This document shows positions 1-8,500 of a DNA stretch of 10,792 nucleotides, one piece after another. Under the pieces are notes generated by a model. It did not search any database and was not told the DNA's origin. It saw only the letters and a list, made by a program, of their open reading frames with translations. The DNA is taken from positions 1 through 10,792 of the forward strand of contig RXOD01006278.1 in assembly GCA_005223375.1 (NCBI GenBank), given 5' to 3'. The number at the start of each line of letters is the position of its first letter. Position 1 is the stretch's first letter. The DNA is from Amoebophrya sp. AT5.2 (lineage: Eukaryota > Sar > Dinophyceae > Syndiniales > Amoebophryaceae). The translations under genes were made by a program, and so were the position numbers.

Positions 1-18
1 TGGGCTCCCGGGCCCTTG

Positions 19-41
19 TCTAGCTGTTGATGGGAGCTAGA
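19..41. repeat. Hairpin, 7-bp stem, 9-nt loop
   Basis: TCTAGCT at 19-25 is the exact reverse complement of AGCTAGA at 35-41, with loop 26-34. It is the first of three CTAG-based stem-loops at the left edge of the window. Confidence 0.5.
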
Positions 42-51
42 TCGTAAATTT

Positions 52-71
52 TCTAGATGTTTCGATCTAGA
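52..71. repeat. Hairpin, 7-bp stem, 6-nt loop
   Basis: TCTAGAT at 52-58 pairs exactly with ATCTAGA at 65-71 around a 6-nt loop. It is built from two of the seven TCTAGA hexamers. Confidence 0.5.
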
Positions 72-98
72 TAGGAAGTGCATGATTAGCGATTTCGC

Positions 99-563
99 AA
101 ACACGCCTGAAAATGTGTGCTTTGTGCTGTAATTTGAGCCATGGCGTTTCTCTACATCTTCCGCCGCTCCGCACCCTACAACTTTGAAACATCTAGAGAA
201 AAGCTCTAGGTCTTGGCTGTCAACATCATGGAAAACGCGTACTTTTTGGTAGTTTTTTGGCGTTGATTCATCTTGCGCTCGGCATCGATAAACCCCATGC
301 AAATCACGCGTCTGCGAAATTGAAACGCATGATCAAAATCATGGCAAAAGATGTAGGACATATCATAGCCCTGGTATGTACTACAACCGGGGACATGATT
401 TCGCGTGATTCTATAGGGGAAACAAATTTTTTTTCGGTCTAGGAGGTGGCTTTCTAGGTCAGGGCTCTAGATAGTGGAGACGTGTTTTTAGACTAGAGCA
501 ATGATCTAGAGCATTGTCTAGACCATTGAGCTCTATTGTCGTCGCATGATTTCAGGCGTGTTT
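99..563. repeat. Perfect 14-bp inverted repeat bounding about 465 bp
   Basis: The 14-mer at 99-112 (AAACACGCCTGAAA) is the exact reverse complement of 550-563. The match stops at both ends (98/564 and 113/549 do not pair). A chance match of this length within about 620 bp has an expected frequency near 0.001. The arms could be terminal inverted repeats of a small non-autonomous element, because the enclosed DNA has no credible gene. No flanking target-site duplication is evident, so the mobile-element reading is only inference. Confidence 0.4.
499..528. repeat. Hairpin of two TCTAGA copies with extended arms
   Basis: CAATG (499-503) pairs with CATTG (524-528), and TCTAGA (505-510) pairs with TCTAGA (517-522). 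One A/C mismatch (504/523) separates the two helices, and the loop is GCATTG. That gives 11 base pairs in a 30-nt element, the strongest stem-loop in the left spacer. Confidence 0.55.
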
Positions 564-710
564 AGAGAAAATGTGCTGATTTTTGCAAAAAATGCATTGA
601 CGAATCACCACAGTTCTAGAAACTAAGAATAAAAGAGCCTTGGACTTGGTTTTGTTGACAATGTTCGGTTGCGCAGCTGACGTGAAATTAGCCCAGTACC
701 AGCGGACGTG

Positions 711-863
711 ATGAAGTTGCTCAACCAGACACAAAGAGTGGCCCGCAGCCATATTGCAGACGGACGAGATGTGCTGGCGCAAAAGCGCGTGTTCGATGCG
801 ATCATGGATGTCCATCTGGTGATTTTCATCTATGTCGCGAAGATATTAATCGTGGTAGAGTAG
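711..863 (+). CDS. Possible small coding fragment or exon (50 codons)
   Basis: An open frame runs from the stop at 678-680 to a TAG at 861-863, with an ATG at 711. Up to about 818 the codons are GC-ending and the peptide looks exon-like (LLNQTQRVARSHIADGRDVL). After that the frame turns AT-rich and hydrophobic, either a membrane tail or read-through past a splice donor (GTGATT at 819 or GTAGAG at 854). The spacing of S/T, G, L and Q residues loosely recalls a Qb-SNARE motif, but this is far too short to call. It could be an exon of an upstream gene, a tiny tail-anchored protein, a gene remnant, or chance. Confidence 0.2.
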   Translation: MKLLNQTQRVARSHIADGRDVLAQKRVFDAIMDVHLVIFIYVAKILIVVE

Positions 864-1210
864 TGGTATTTCCATTTGTTCGCGTCATCTTATTTGTCAG
901 CTTGTTCCAGTACGTAGTGGTTCTTGAAGCCTGACCTTATACCTAAACATTAACATAAACATAGCCAGCGTGATTATATCAGAAGTCATGCGCTTCAGTC
1001 AATGCGCCACGTCGCTCTCTGTACTTTCGTCCTCAACTTCCACTTGTAGAAGATACACAGAACAAGGACCCCGCCTGCTATCTTCCTCCGGTGCGGCCGC
1101 CGCGGCTTCATCAATTTCATCTCCGGCACCTGCTTCCATCTACTCTCGTCCTGTTGACGCCTTCGACGACCAGCCAAGCCTGATCAGCACGTCATTTGTA
1201 GTAGAGCAGC

Positions 1211-2768
1211 ATGTTTGATACGTCGGTGAACAATTCTTCGTCAAACTACGTACCGCCGCGCACGACGCCACTGCAGGGGGCAATAAATTCGAACGCCGCC
1301 GCAGCACCATCCGCGACTTCAGTGGACGACTTATTCGACTTCAATTCCACGCCCTCGACGAGCTCCGGAGGAAGTACCGCGTTTAACAACATGTCGGCGA
1401 ATAGCCTCGGCGGAGATTTGCAGCCGTTTGGCGGCGGGGCAGTTGGCGCGTCAACGGCAGGAACGACAGACGCTGCCTTGGACGACTTCTTCAAGCAAGA
1501 AGCGCTATCGGCAAGCACGAGCACGGCAGCGACAGCTTCGGGCGGGTACGTGCAGCCGAGCGGCGTGGTAGGACCAGGAGGAGGAGGGAGTACTAATATG
1601 CAGGCGTTCGGGTCAGCACCACCACCCTCTGCGTTTCAGAACGCCCTGCCAGAGTTCTTGAAGAATGCGAAGCACCCAGTCATATGCGCATTCCACCTCC
1701 TCTTCAAAACGTTGTGGTATAGTCTCCGTGCTTTACAGTAAACCGAAGTAATACCACTACTTGTACTTTACTTGTTATCTGGCTGCAGAGATGTCCTTGT
1801 CGTACAAATTTGCTCGCAGATTGATTCTTTCACAGTCCGAAGTCGCATCGTCCATAACGTCAAGGCATTACACGAACTACAACTTGTACAACAGCCTCTT
1901 CGTGTACCTGTTTGGGAGCTACTTGTGGTCGAACATGGTCCTCACTTACATCTTTTGCATCCTCTTCCTCGCCTTCGACTTCTGGACGGTATCTATTTTT
2001 TCTGCAGCTGCAGCAGCACGAGCACCATCGTCCTTTTGTTCGCTCATTGACTGGCGCTCACCTTGTGCCGCGCGCCCGCGCGTTGTTGTACTACGGGTCG
2101 GAGGCCGCCAAGGCCAAGTATGCGAGTATTTTCTTCTTCAATGAATCGACGACGACAGGTCAAGAACGTGACGGGGCGTTTGCTGGTTGGCCTCCGATGG
2201 TGGAACGTAATACGGGACGGCGACGATGGCGAGGAGGTGAATGAATGGATCTTCGAGTCCCTCCAGGACGAAACGCAACTCGACCCACTCGACAAGAACG
2301 TTTTCTGGCTCGGAACGTAAAGTTAAGTGCCTTCTATTCATTTCGGTTTCATCGTGCTTCTTGTTGCCATTCTTTTCTAGTTCTCGTCCTTTCTCAAACC
2401 GTTTAGACGAGCACGAGACCTACTAAGTTATCTACTTTATCATTGGTCGTCAGCGCCTTCCTTGCTCATCTTTCACGAGAGAAACGTAGAAGGTCGACAT
2501 GATTCCACATCACGTTGACAATCCACAACTCCCACCAAACACAAACAGGTACACGTGGGCTTTGATCTGGACGTTGTTTTTGATCCTGAACGTGATCTCC
2601 TTGTCGTTCTCCTGGCTGGTGTTTCTTGTGGTCGCGAATGTGTTCGCGTGGAGCAACCTGGTGGCGTTCTGGAAGTGCTCGCGTGACCAGAAAGACAAGA
2701 TGCAGAACTGGGTAACCGGCGCCATGTTCCAAAAAGCCACCGGACTGGACCTGGGGAACCTAGTTTGA
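1211..2768 (+). CDS. TVP23: TVP23/FAM18-family Golgi membrane protein, four exons
   Basis: Exons are 1211-1716, 1895-1988, 2159-2316 and 2549-2768, joining to 978 nt and 325 residues. TVP23 proteins are multi-pass late-Golgi membrane proteins linked to vesicle traffic in yeast. The first 154 residues are Ser/Gly/Ala/Asn-rich and look disordered, a long extension compared with animal FAM18. The domain starts at H155-P156-V157 with FHLLFK (161-166), followed by YLFGSY (173-178) and a membrane segment ending in DFWT. Next comes the family signature KNVTGRLLVGLRWWN (202-216), then WIFES, FWLG, two further hydrophobic stretches, and FWKC ending at residue 296. Spacing around all three junctions matches human FAM18B. 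A stop in frame at 1202 makes 1211 the first usable ATG. Motifs and splice phases agree throughout, so identity is well supported. Confidence 0.93.
1717..1894 (+). other. TVP23 intron 1 (178 nt, GT-AG, phase 2)
   Basis: The donor is GTATAG and the acceptor ends CAACAG. Splicing joins TG to C, giving C169. The result places six residues between FHLLFK and YLFGSY, the same number as in human FAM18B. Unspliced, the frame hits a stop at 1739. The acceptor has no pyrimidine tract. Confidence 0.9.
1989..2158 (+). other. TVP23 intron 2 (170 nt, GT-AG, phase 0)
   Basis: The donor is GTATCT, directly after the DFWT codons. The acceptor is GACGACAG, before the VKNVTG codons. Splicing restores the invariant DFWxVKNVTGR run of the family. 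Inside are a GC-rich self-complementary patch near 2071-2083 and 7-nt complementary arms at 2044-2050 and 2138-2144. Confidence 0.93.
2317..2548 (+). other. TVP23 intron 3 (232 nt, GT-AG, phase 2)
   Basis: The donor is GTAAAG after FWLG, and the acceptor is ACAAACAG before the YTWA codons. AC plus G makes T253. The 44 residues from there to FWKC equal the human count from FWLG to the matching cysteine. The acceptor region is A/C-rich rather than pyrimidine-rich. A TACTAAG near 2423 resembles a branch site, but it lies unusually far from the acceptor. Confidence 0.92.
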
Positions 2769-3646
2769 CTTCGGTGAAGGTTAAGGTCGAGCATGCCGCT
2801 AGCCCTAGCCTTACCGCTAGGCAACGCAATGGCAATTGATGCTGGAATAATATGTGGACAAGGGAGACGTGCAGTTACATTGTTCACCAGAAGATTCATT
2901 GCTGTTCCCGCCGCCATTTGCTAGCACAAGCACATGACAACGAAAGGGCCACTCGCTGTGCTGCAGCGCTAGTCCTTCTCCCCGGTCGCTCTGGTGGTTT
3001 AGAGGCTATTTTGGCGCTGGCCGTGTTGATCGACGATGATTCATGATCGTCCTCGTGCGACTCGTCGACCCTTTTTTTTTTCCGATGACGATGCGCACAC
3101 TTTGCTCGCCCTCTCACTTGCTCTTCGGTCAGCGTGTGGCACCTCGGTCCTGCTCGTGGATGGATTCATCTTACTACCGATGCGATTCCTCGTTGATGTT
3201 TGAGCTCGGAACTCATTTGCGAGCTACTCAAGTACTTATACAACCAAGCAAGTATTTGTATTGTGCCGTGGCGTGGTGAGATTGCTCTGTCGCGGAACAA
3301 GCGAAACGAGAGTCAAGAAGGATAATATAGCTTATCTGACGCCCCGGCCCCCAACAGCAACACGGCGCGCACAGCTACTCAGCCCGCAACTTAAGAAACC
3401 TGCACTACCTGGATTTCGAGAAAAAACGCACTACGATCGTCTACCCCAATCAAGGGAAGCCAAAGACCTCCCACGACCTCTTTCGATTTAAATTTAAGTG
3501 AAAGTGTTGCAGTCACAAAGTTGGAACGTCGACAGACCCAGTCGAGTCTGATGTTGCAGTCGCGATATTCTCCTGGTCGGCACCATTTTTTGACTTGAAG
3601 TCGAGGCAAGCTCCGTCGGTCGAAGCTGCTGCTCAGCACGAACACT
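2769..3646. other. Intergenic spacer between TVP23 and the kinase gene
   Basis: I see no gene here. The longest open frames (2852-3046, 3043-3279 and 3261-3491 on +, plus several on -) have no recognisable motif. The stretch contains a small CTAG-rich patch just after the TVP23 stop (about 2790-2825), a run of ten T at 3072-3081, and an AT-rich TTTAAATTTAA block near 3487-3497. A pyrimidine run ending in AG near 3583-3600 could be a splice or trans-splice acceptor for the kinase transcript, but that is not demonstrable from sequence alone. Confidence 0.55.
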
Positions 3647-5065
3647 ATGTCAACCTTTAGCGGCAAGGCATTCCCTCTTCGCGGCGAACTTGCGAAGATC
3701 GGGCTTTTTGTCGCCGACATCCTTGATGAGGTGGAGGAAAGAACGCAGGAGCTACTCTCGGGTCTCGGCGATGGCGGAGGCGCAACACGAACGCCATTGA
3801 CTGTCAAGAACATGAAGCGCGACACCATCCACGTCGAGAATCGCTCCGGTGCCGGGGGGAGCGAGACCTACAGGGTGGATATTGAGTTCGCCTTCGACGG
3901 AGAAGCAGAGCAAGCTGCGGGGGCAAGAAGTCGTGGCGCCAGAATGTCGCTCGCTTTCTGCTCCCGTGACCCCGAGTTGGACGCAGCATCGGAATCCCGG
4001 ACGCTCGCCGCGGTGCAAGTGCTGAGTGAAGCGGGATTCTTTCCGAGGCACGTTGCGCACGGCGAGGATTGGGTTCTGAACGTGTGGGAAGATGACGAGA
4101 AATCCGCAGAGCCGTTCGCGATACAGACGGTCTCTGACATGCGTTTACTCGGCAGAGCAGTGGCGCTGTTGCACAAACGCGTTCCCCCAGCGTGGTTTGA
4201 CCCCTTCCGCGAAGGGCTGAAGAAGCAATTTCCGCTCGCTTACGGAGGAGACGCATCGGAAGGGTCGCACATTTGGTGGTACAGCTGCCGCACAGCCCAG
4301 CTGCTGGGCGACATCGCGACAACGGGCGGACAAAACGACGAGGAAAAACAATGGCTCGCCGAATACGTCCAGCCTATGTTCACACCCTTGACCGCTGCGG
4401 GTGCGCGGATAGTGACGTGCCACGGAGACCTGCACGCGGGAAACATACTGCGAGTAGTTGCGGCGCAAAAATCTTCTTCAGACTCTTCAATAATGCCCGA
4501 AGTCCAAGTCCAAGATGAGCCACAAGATGCGCCGGGCCTCCGTTTTCTGGATTTGGAGTTCACTACGGCTAACGCGGCGTTGAACGACTTGGCCTACGTT
4601 TGCTTCCACTACGAGGACATGCCTGTGGCCCACAGAACGCTGCAACGGGACGACGTGAACGAGATGCGGAGGACGTTCCTGGCGAGCTATCTGGAGCACG
4701 TGCAAGGGGACAGCACTACTTCTGGTTCTGCCGATCTTCCGAAGATAACGAAGTCTGACGTGGACAGGCTTCTGGTCGACGCGTTTTTGGGGGCCTGCGG
4801 CCACCACTTCGGACCGCTCAGCCACTTCTCGCCGCTCGGTGGGAATTTGAACTTGTTGAAGCAGTTCAAAACGGACGCGAAGCACCTGTGCGAGAACGAA
4901 GCCGAGCAGAAGAGGTTCCACGAAATTGGGCCAGAACAGTGGCTGGCAGAGAAGGAGTACATAAAAGAGCAACTGATTGACGACCCTGGCTGGGGGAAGC
5001 AGAGCGAGCGCTACACGGAGTTCGCGTTTATCCGGAGAATCCTTGACTCCTGCGCTCAGGCGTGA
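3647..5065 (+). CDS. Choline/ethanolamine kinase-like phosphotransferase (APH fold)
   Basis: A single uninterrupted exon encodes 472 residues. Kinases of this fold transfer the ATP gamma-phosphate to a small hydroxyl substrate; choline and ethanolamine kinases start the CDP-head-group (Kennedy) pathway. The catalytic loop is HGDLHAGNIL starting at H259, with D261 the expected base and N266 a metal ligand. The metal-binding motif is FLDLEF with D302 and E304, and this DxE form is characteristic of choline/ethanolamine kinases rather than DFG kinases. It is followed by NDLAYVCFHYED, matching the usual helix after that motif. A less conserved N-lobe occupies roughly 40-180. A stop in frame at 3596 makes 3647 the first ATG. 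The choline-kinase NDL form of the loop is replaced by GDL, so substrate specificity is open and a divergent APH-family enzyme is possible. Confidence 0.72.
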   Translation: MSTFSGKAFPLRGELAKIGLFVADILDEVEERTQELLSGLGDGGGATRTPLTVKNMKRDTIHVENRSGAGGSETYRVDIEFAFDGEAEQAAGARSRGARMSLAFCSRDPELDAASESRTLAAVQVLSEAGFFPRHVAHGEDWVLNVWEDDEKSAEPFAIQTVSDMRLLGRAVALLHKRVPPAWFDPFREGLKKQFPLAYGGDASEGSHIWWYSCRTAQLLGDIATTGGQNDEEKQWLAEYVQPMFTPLTAAGARIVTCHGDLHAGNILRVVAAQKSSSDSSIMPEVQVQDEPQDAPGLRFLDLEFTTANAALNDLAYVCFHYEDMPVAHRTLQRDDVNEMRRTFLASYLEHVQGDSTTSGSADLPKITKSDVDRLLVDAFLGACGHHFGPLSHFSPLGGNLNLLKQFKTDAKHLCENEAEQKRFHEIGPEQWLAEKEYIKEQLIDDPGWGKQSERYTEFAFIRRILDSCAQA

Positions 5066-5135
5066 GCAGGAGCGTCGTAAAATTTGATAGAGATGAAAAC
5101 CAGACAAGGACTCTGCCGCTTCCGCACTTCAGCGA

Positions 5136-5153
5136 CTAAGTACTTCTACTTAG
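5136..5153 (+). promoter_or_regulatory. Stem-loop in the kinase 3' flank
   Basis: CTAAGTA (5136-5142) and TACTTAG (5147-5153) form a perfect 7-bp stem with a CTTC tetraloop. Its position 70 nt after the stop suggests a 3' untranslated or processing element. There is no T-run, so it is not a bacterial-type terminator. Confidence 0.35.
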
Positions 5154-5550
5154 ACTCAAGACCAGGAGCAGGAGGCGTGGAGTTTGTACTTTCACATCGA
5201 GCGCGTGAGTGTTGTTCTGCTGCAGAACATCAAGAGAATCAGAATGCGGCTTTATTTGACCGTGCTTTCGCTTTCGTCATCGACAACGCAGGCGCTCATC
5301 AGTAAAGAGAGATCCAAGAAGATGAGCAGAGTGATCGTCGCTTATCGTGCAGCGTCTTTATCGTCGTGGTACAAACATAATAAAGGCTTCGTACTCGTAC
5401 TGGTGCTCCTGTTGTAAGATAAGCATTCTCGTCGAGCTTGACGTCGCAGATCGTGACGAATTCCTGAACCTAATCTACTCTCGTCTACAACTTGAATGAT
5501 GACCAAAGTAGGTAGGTCGGTGTCGGGCAAAAATCAGTTTAGAAAAAAGT

Positions 5551-5572
5551 TTGATTTTTCCCCGTCCACCAG
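5551..5572 (+). promoter_or_regulatory. Acceptor-like pyrimidine tract and AG abutting the start codon
   Basis: A T/C-rich tract (5555-5570) ends in CCACCAG, and the AG at 5571-5572 directly precedes the ATG at 5573. This is how a 3' splice site looks. It could be the acceptor of a 5'-UTR intron, or a spliced-leader trans-splice site if the organism uses one. In either case translation would begin at the first base of the exon. An in-frame stop at 5552-5554 supports 5573 as the first start. Confidence 0.4.
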
Positions 5573-8500
5573 ATGAACGAGCTGCCCGAGGAGCGGCCGA
5601 TCTCGGAGATCGGCGAGATTGCTGAGGAGCTGAGCACCGAGCTGGTGAGGAAGCAGTCGCTTGTGTCCGAGTCCACTGTTCAGGACATCGCGGTGAACAG
5701 CAACGACCCCTCGCGCCAGCCCTCTCCGGGCAACTCGCGGCTGCCTTCTCCCGGTGGTGGCGAGGGTGATGCGGGTGTGGTACTCCAGAACCAAACGAAG
5801 GGCCTGGACGGAGTGGAGCCCCCAGTAGGGGGGGGCGGAGGTTCTGGCGGGGCGGACATGATAGAAGACGCGGAGAATGCGAATTATGCCGGCGACGGCG
5901 CATACGATCCGCTGGGCGCGACCTCACTCGACGATGGTGCGGGCGGGGATGAGCAGGACGCGACCGCAGCTGCCGCCGCGCCGGAGCCGTCCATCGAGAT
6001 GAGCCTGGAGCTGCCGGGCGAGGGCGGTGAAGACGAGGAGAACAACCTTCCGCATCTTCATGGCGGGGGCTCCACAGAAGATAGGCATCCGAATCTGATC
6101 CAGACCATGTCCGTGGACGGGATTAACAACAGCTCTTTGGTTTCGCTGGACCGCTCCCTCGACAGGTCCCTCGAGGGCTATCAGTCACAGACGCTGCATA
6201 CTTCCGTCTCCCAAGATGGGCACAACACCTCCGTGTCCCAGTTCATCTGCCCGCCGAGCGAGCTGGGCCTGGGCACTCTGTCCTCGTCGCAGGCGGGAGG
6301 CGGTGCCGGGGGAACGACGGGGAGCGCGAACAAGACGGGGACGATCGTGAATGAGAGCGGATCGCTGACACTAACGATGGAGCCCACGATCCACGAGGAA
6401 GAGGAGTTCAACGGCGCCGGCGGTGCGGTCGAGGACGAAGACGGGGGGCAGTCGATGCTCACGTTAGTGGACGCGGCCGGTACTGCAGACGTCGCGGAGG
6501 AGGACGCAGCCGCAGGAGCAGAGGTTGCGGGGGGGAACACGATCGACACGCTGAGCCGCACAGTGCGCATTTCAGAGCCGGATGAAGTGGACGGCGACGG
6601 AGTCGCCGGCGTCGGGGGGGAGGACGACGATCCATTGGGCGCGACGTACGAGGACGAGGCATTCGAGCCGGACGACGACGGTGAGGCAGGTGGGGCCGCG
6701 CAGCCACAACCTCCGCGGGAGGACGAAGCACGGACAGAAGATGGGGCCGCAGAGGCTTCCGCCGCCCCGAGTCTGTTCGGGATCATCCCAGCCAATCTGC
6801 CGCACACCATTCCCTCCGGCCCGTCGTCACCCGCTTCGAAGATGCGCAAGTCGATGCATGAGGAGCCGTTTCCGCGGTTTTCGCCCAAGCACGCGTTCAA
6901 AAACAAGTCGCTGAAGTGGGTGGACGGCCCCGAGCAGTACGTCCAGAAGCTGCTCGACGTGACGAGGCCCACCATCCTGCAGCAAATCGCGAGTCAGGCC
7001 TCCAACAAGAACAATACCACCAGCGTCCCCGACAAAAACACCACCAACGACATCGTGTACCTGCTGCTGGTGAAGTGGCTGACGCAGCCGCTGCCCGAGG
7101 AGTGGCGGTTTCGCCAGTCCTACGACCACTTCTGCGACGAATCCCCGCTCCCCGGGCGCGAGAGGCGGACGATCGCGAACGTGTACGACGAAGACCTGCT
7201 CTTCTACAACACTTTGACGGGGGAATGCAGCCGGTTACACCCGGAGCACGACTTCCTGCGTTTGATCGCAGAAATGAGCAAACAGGCGATCTCGGTGAAA
7301 ACGGTCGCGCAGGCCAAAAAGAGCTTGGACGCGTACACGCGGGCCACCTACAACCAGTTCGAGGGACCCTTTCTGGACGCGGCCGGCTACTTCTGGAAAA
7401 GCGAGGAGACGGGACGGGTGTCGAGAGTGGACCCAAAAATCTTCCTGCATAAATGTAGATGAAATGCACTTTTCTTTTTTCTGGTACGTCTGAGCGCATG
7501 CCGTACGTAAGTAATGCTTGTTGAGAGGTGCGATTTACGAGTCACATCGCACACTAGCTACAAATGCGAATAGTGGACGAGGACGACGCGGACGCATTAT
7601 AACAAACTATCATTCTGCTCTCTGCAGCCCACCACCGAGCTTTGCGGTGCCTGAAATTGATCTGCAGTCGATGCGGAGTGAATCCGGATTTGCTGCTGGA
7701 GGACGACGAGAAACCCGAGTTTCGAAAAGACTTCTACAAGATCGAGGAAGCCTACCAGAAGCAGCGCCAGAAACAGCACTCGAAGCAGCAGGCTGCGCGT
7801 ACTTACTCAGATCGATTTCTGCATGAAATTTTCATCGGTCACTACACTTCTGCTATGTTTCGTCTCACAGACATTCATCACAAGAATCGCTTCAACATAC
7901 AATCTCGCGTTCCACAAACTCTTGCAGCTTCTTCGGATGCCGACGACCCTTCTTCCCAGAATGCGGGCGGCAATAGTAACTCGCAAAAGCAAGCGCCCCC
8001 CAGACCCCAGATCCGGGCGCCCGCGACGAAGCTCCGTCCGCAGGAGCGCAACAAGAACACGATGTCCTTCTTCCATGGGGCGTCCACGTACCTCGAGGTG
8101 TACAGCGGAACGAACCAGTTCATGCGCGACCACCTGGAGTTCGTGCAGGCGAAGACGAAGGAGAAGGGCAAGTCCCACACGGAGGCGATCGACAAGATCA
8201 AGACCGCGAAGTCCTGCCAGGGCATGTTCGGCACCGACGCGGCCTCTGCGGGCCAGTTCCTGGGGCAGAGGCGGGTGCTGCCCTACGATCCCACCAACGT
8301 CTACCTCAAGAAAAAGATGCAGCTCTCCTCCAAAACCCGGCCGAGAAACCCCGTCCACACGGGGGAAACTGCAAGCACGAAGGAGAAGGACGCAGCGGCG
8401 AGTGGTTCCGGCGAGGGGGCCGGGGGCGTTGCGCAGAATGTAGCGCAAGAAGGTCATCTTGCCGAGCTTGCCACGATGGAGGCGGAAGCTCCTGCGGCAG

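Larger units (their letters stand above)
19..620. repeat. Cluster of TCTAGA/CTAG palindromes
   Basis: The hexamer TCTAGA occurs seven times here, at 52, 66, 192, 466, 505, 517 and 615, and I find no copy in the rest of the window. The core CTAG occurs 13 times in this stretch, including 20, 37, 206, 439, 454 and 493. About 0.15 TCTAGA and 2.4 CTAG would be expected by chance in 620 bases. Several copies are paired so that they fold: 19-25 with 35-41, 52-58 with 65-71, and 499-510 with 517-528. The function is unknown. It may be the remains of a short repeat family or a protein-binding array. Confidence 0.6.
1..1210. other. Intergenic spacer upstream of the TVP23 gene
   Basis: No convincing complete gene is visible in this stretch. 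Reading frames longer than 60 codons exist on both strands, but they have no recognisable domain and mixed base composition. The left half (19-620) is dominated by CTAG-containing palindromes and a 14-bp inverted repeat, each listed separately. A short open frame at 711-863 has exon-like composition and is listed as a low-confidence coding fragment. The stretch from about 870 to 1210 presumably carries the promoter and 5' untranslated region of the next gene. No TATA-type element stands out. Confidence 0.6.
5066..5572. other. Intergenic spacer between the kinase and the WW-like gene
   Basis: No gene is recognised; the short frames at 5084-5305 and 5184-5417 show no domain or codon bias. The spacer begins with a compact hairpin 70 nt after the kinase stop. 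It contains AATAAA at 5379-5384, which could be a polyadenylation signal but lies more than 300 nt downstream of the stop. It ends with a pyrimidine-rich acceptor-like sequence against the next start codon. Confidence 0.55.

Noticed and set aside
257..442. 61-codon open frame on the + strand
   Set aside because: It has no motif, no coding-like codon pattern, and sits inside the repeat-rich spacer.
970..1218. 82-codon Ser-rich open frame overlapping the TVP23 start
   Set aside because: Low-complexity translation without conservation clues; more likely 5' untranslated sequence.
1761..2144. 127-codon frame read as an independent membrane protein
   Set aside because: Only 1895-1988 is real coding sequence (TVP23 exon 2); the rest is introns 1 and 2, and its hydrophobic look comes from the exon and T-rich intron DNA.
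3072..3081. Run of ten T considered as a terminator or Pol III stop
   Set aside because: No stem-loop or RNA gene with recognisable boxes precedes it.
4421..4450. HGDLHAGN read as a bacterial aminoglycoside-resistance enzyme
   Set aside because: The motif is shared across the whole APH/choline kinase fold; the DLE motif, length and eukaryotic context do not support a resistance gene.
4487..5107. 206-codon open frame on the - strand
   Set aside because: It is antisense to the kinase catalytic domain, where the + strand has clear HGD and DLE motifs.
6181..6975. 264-codon open frame on the - strand
   Set aside because: It mirrors the acidic Gly-rich exon; its Ser/Pro/Ala-rich translation is what antisense of such codons gives.
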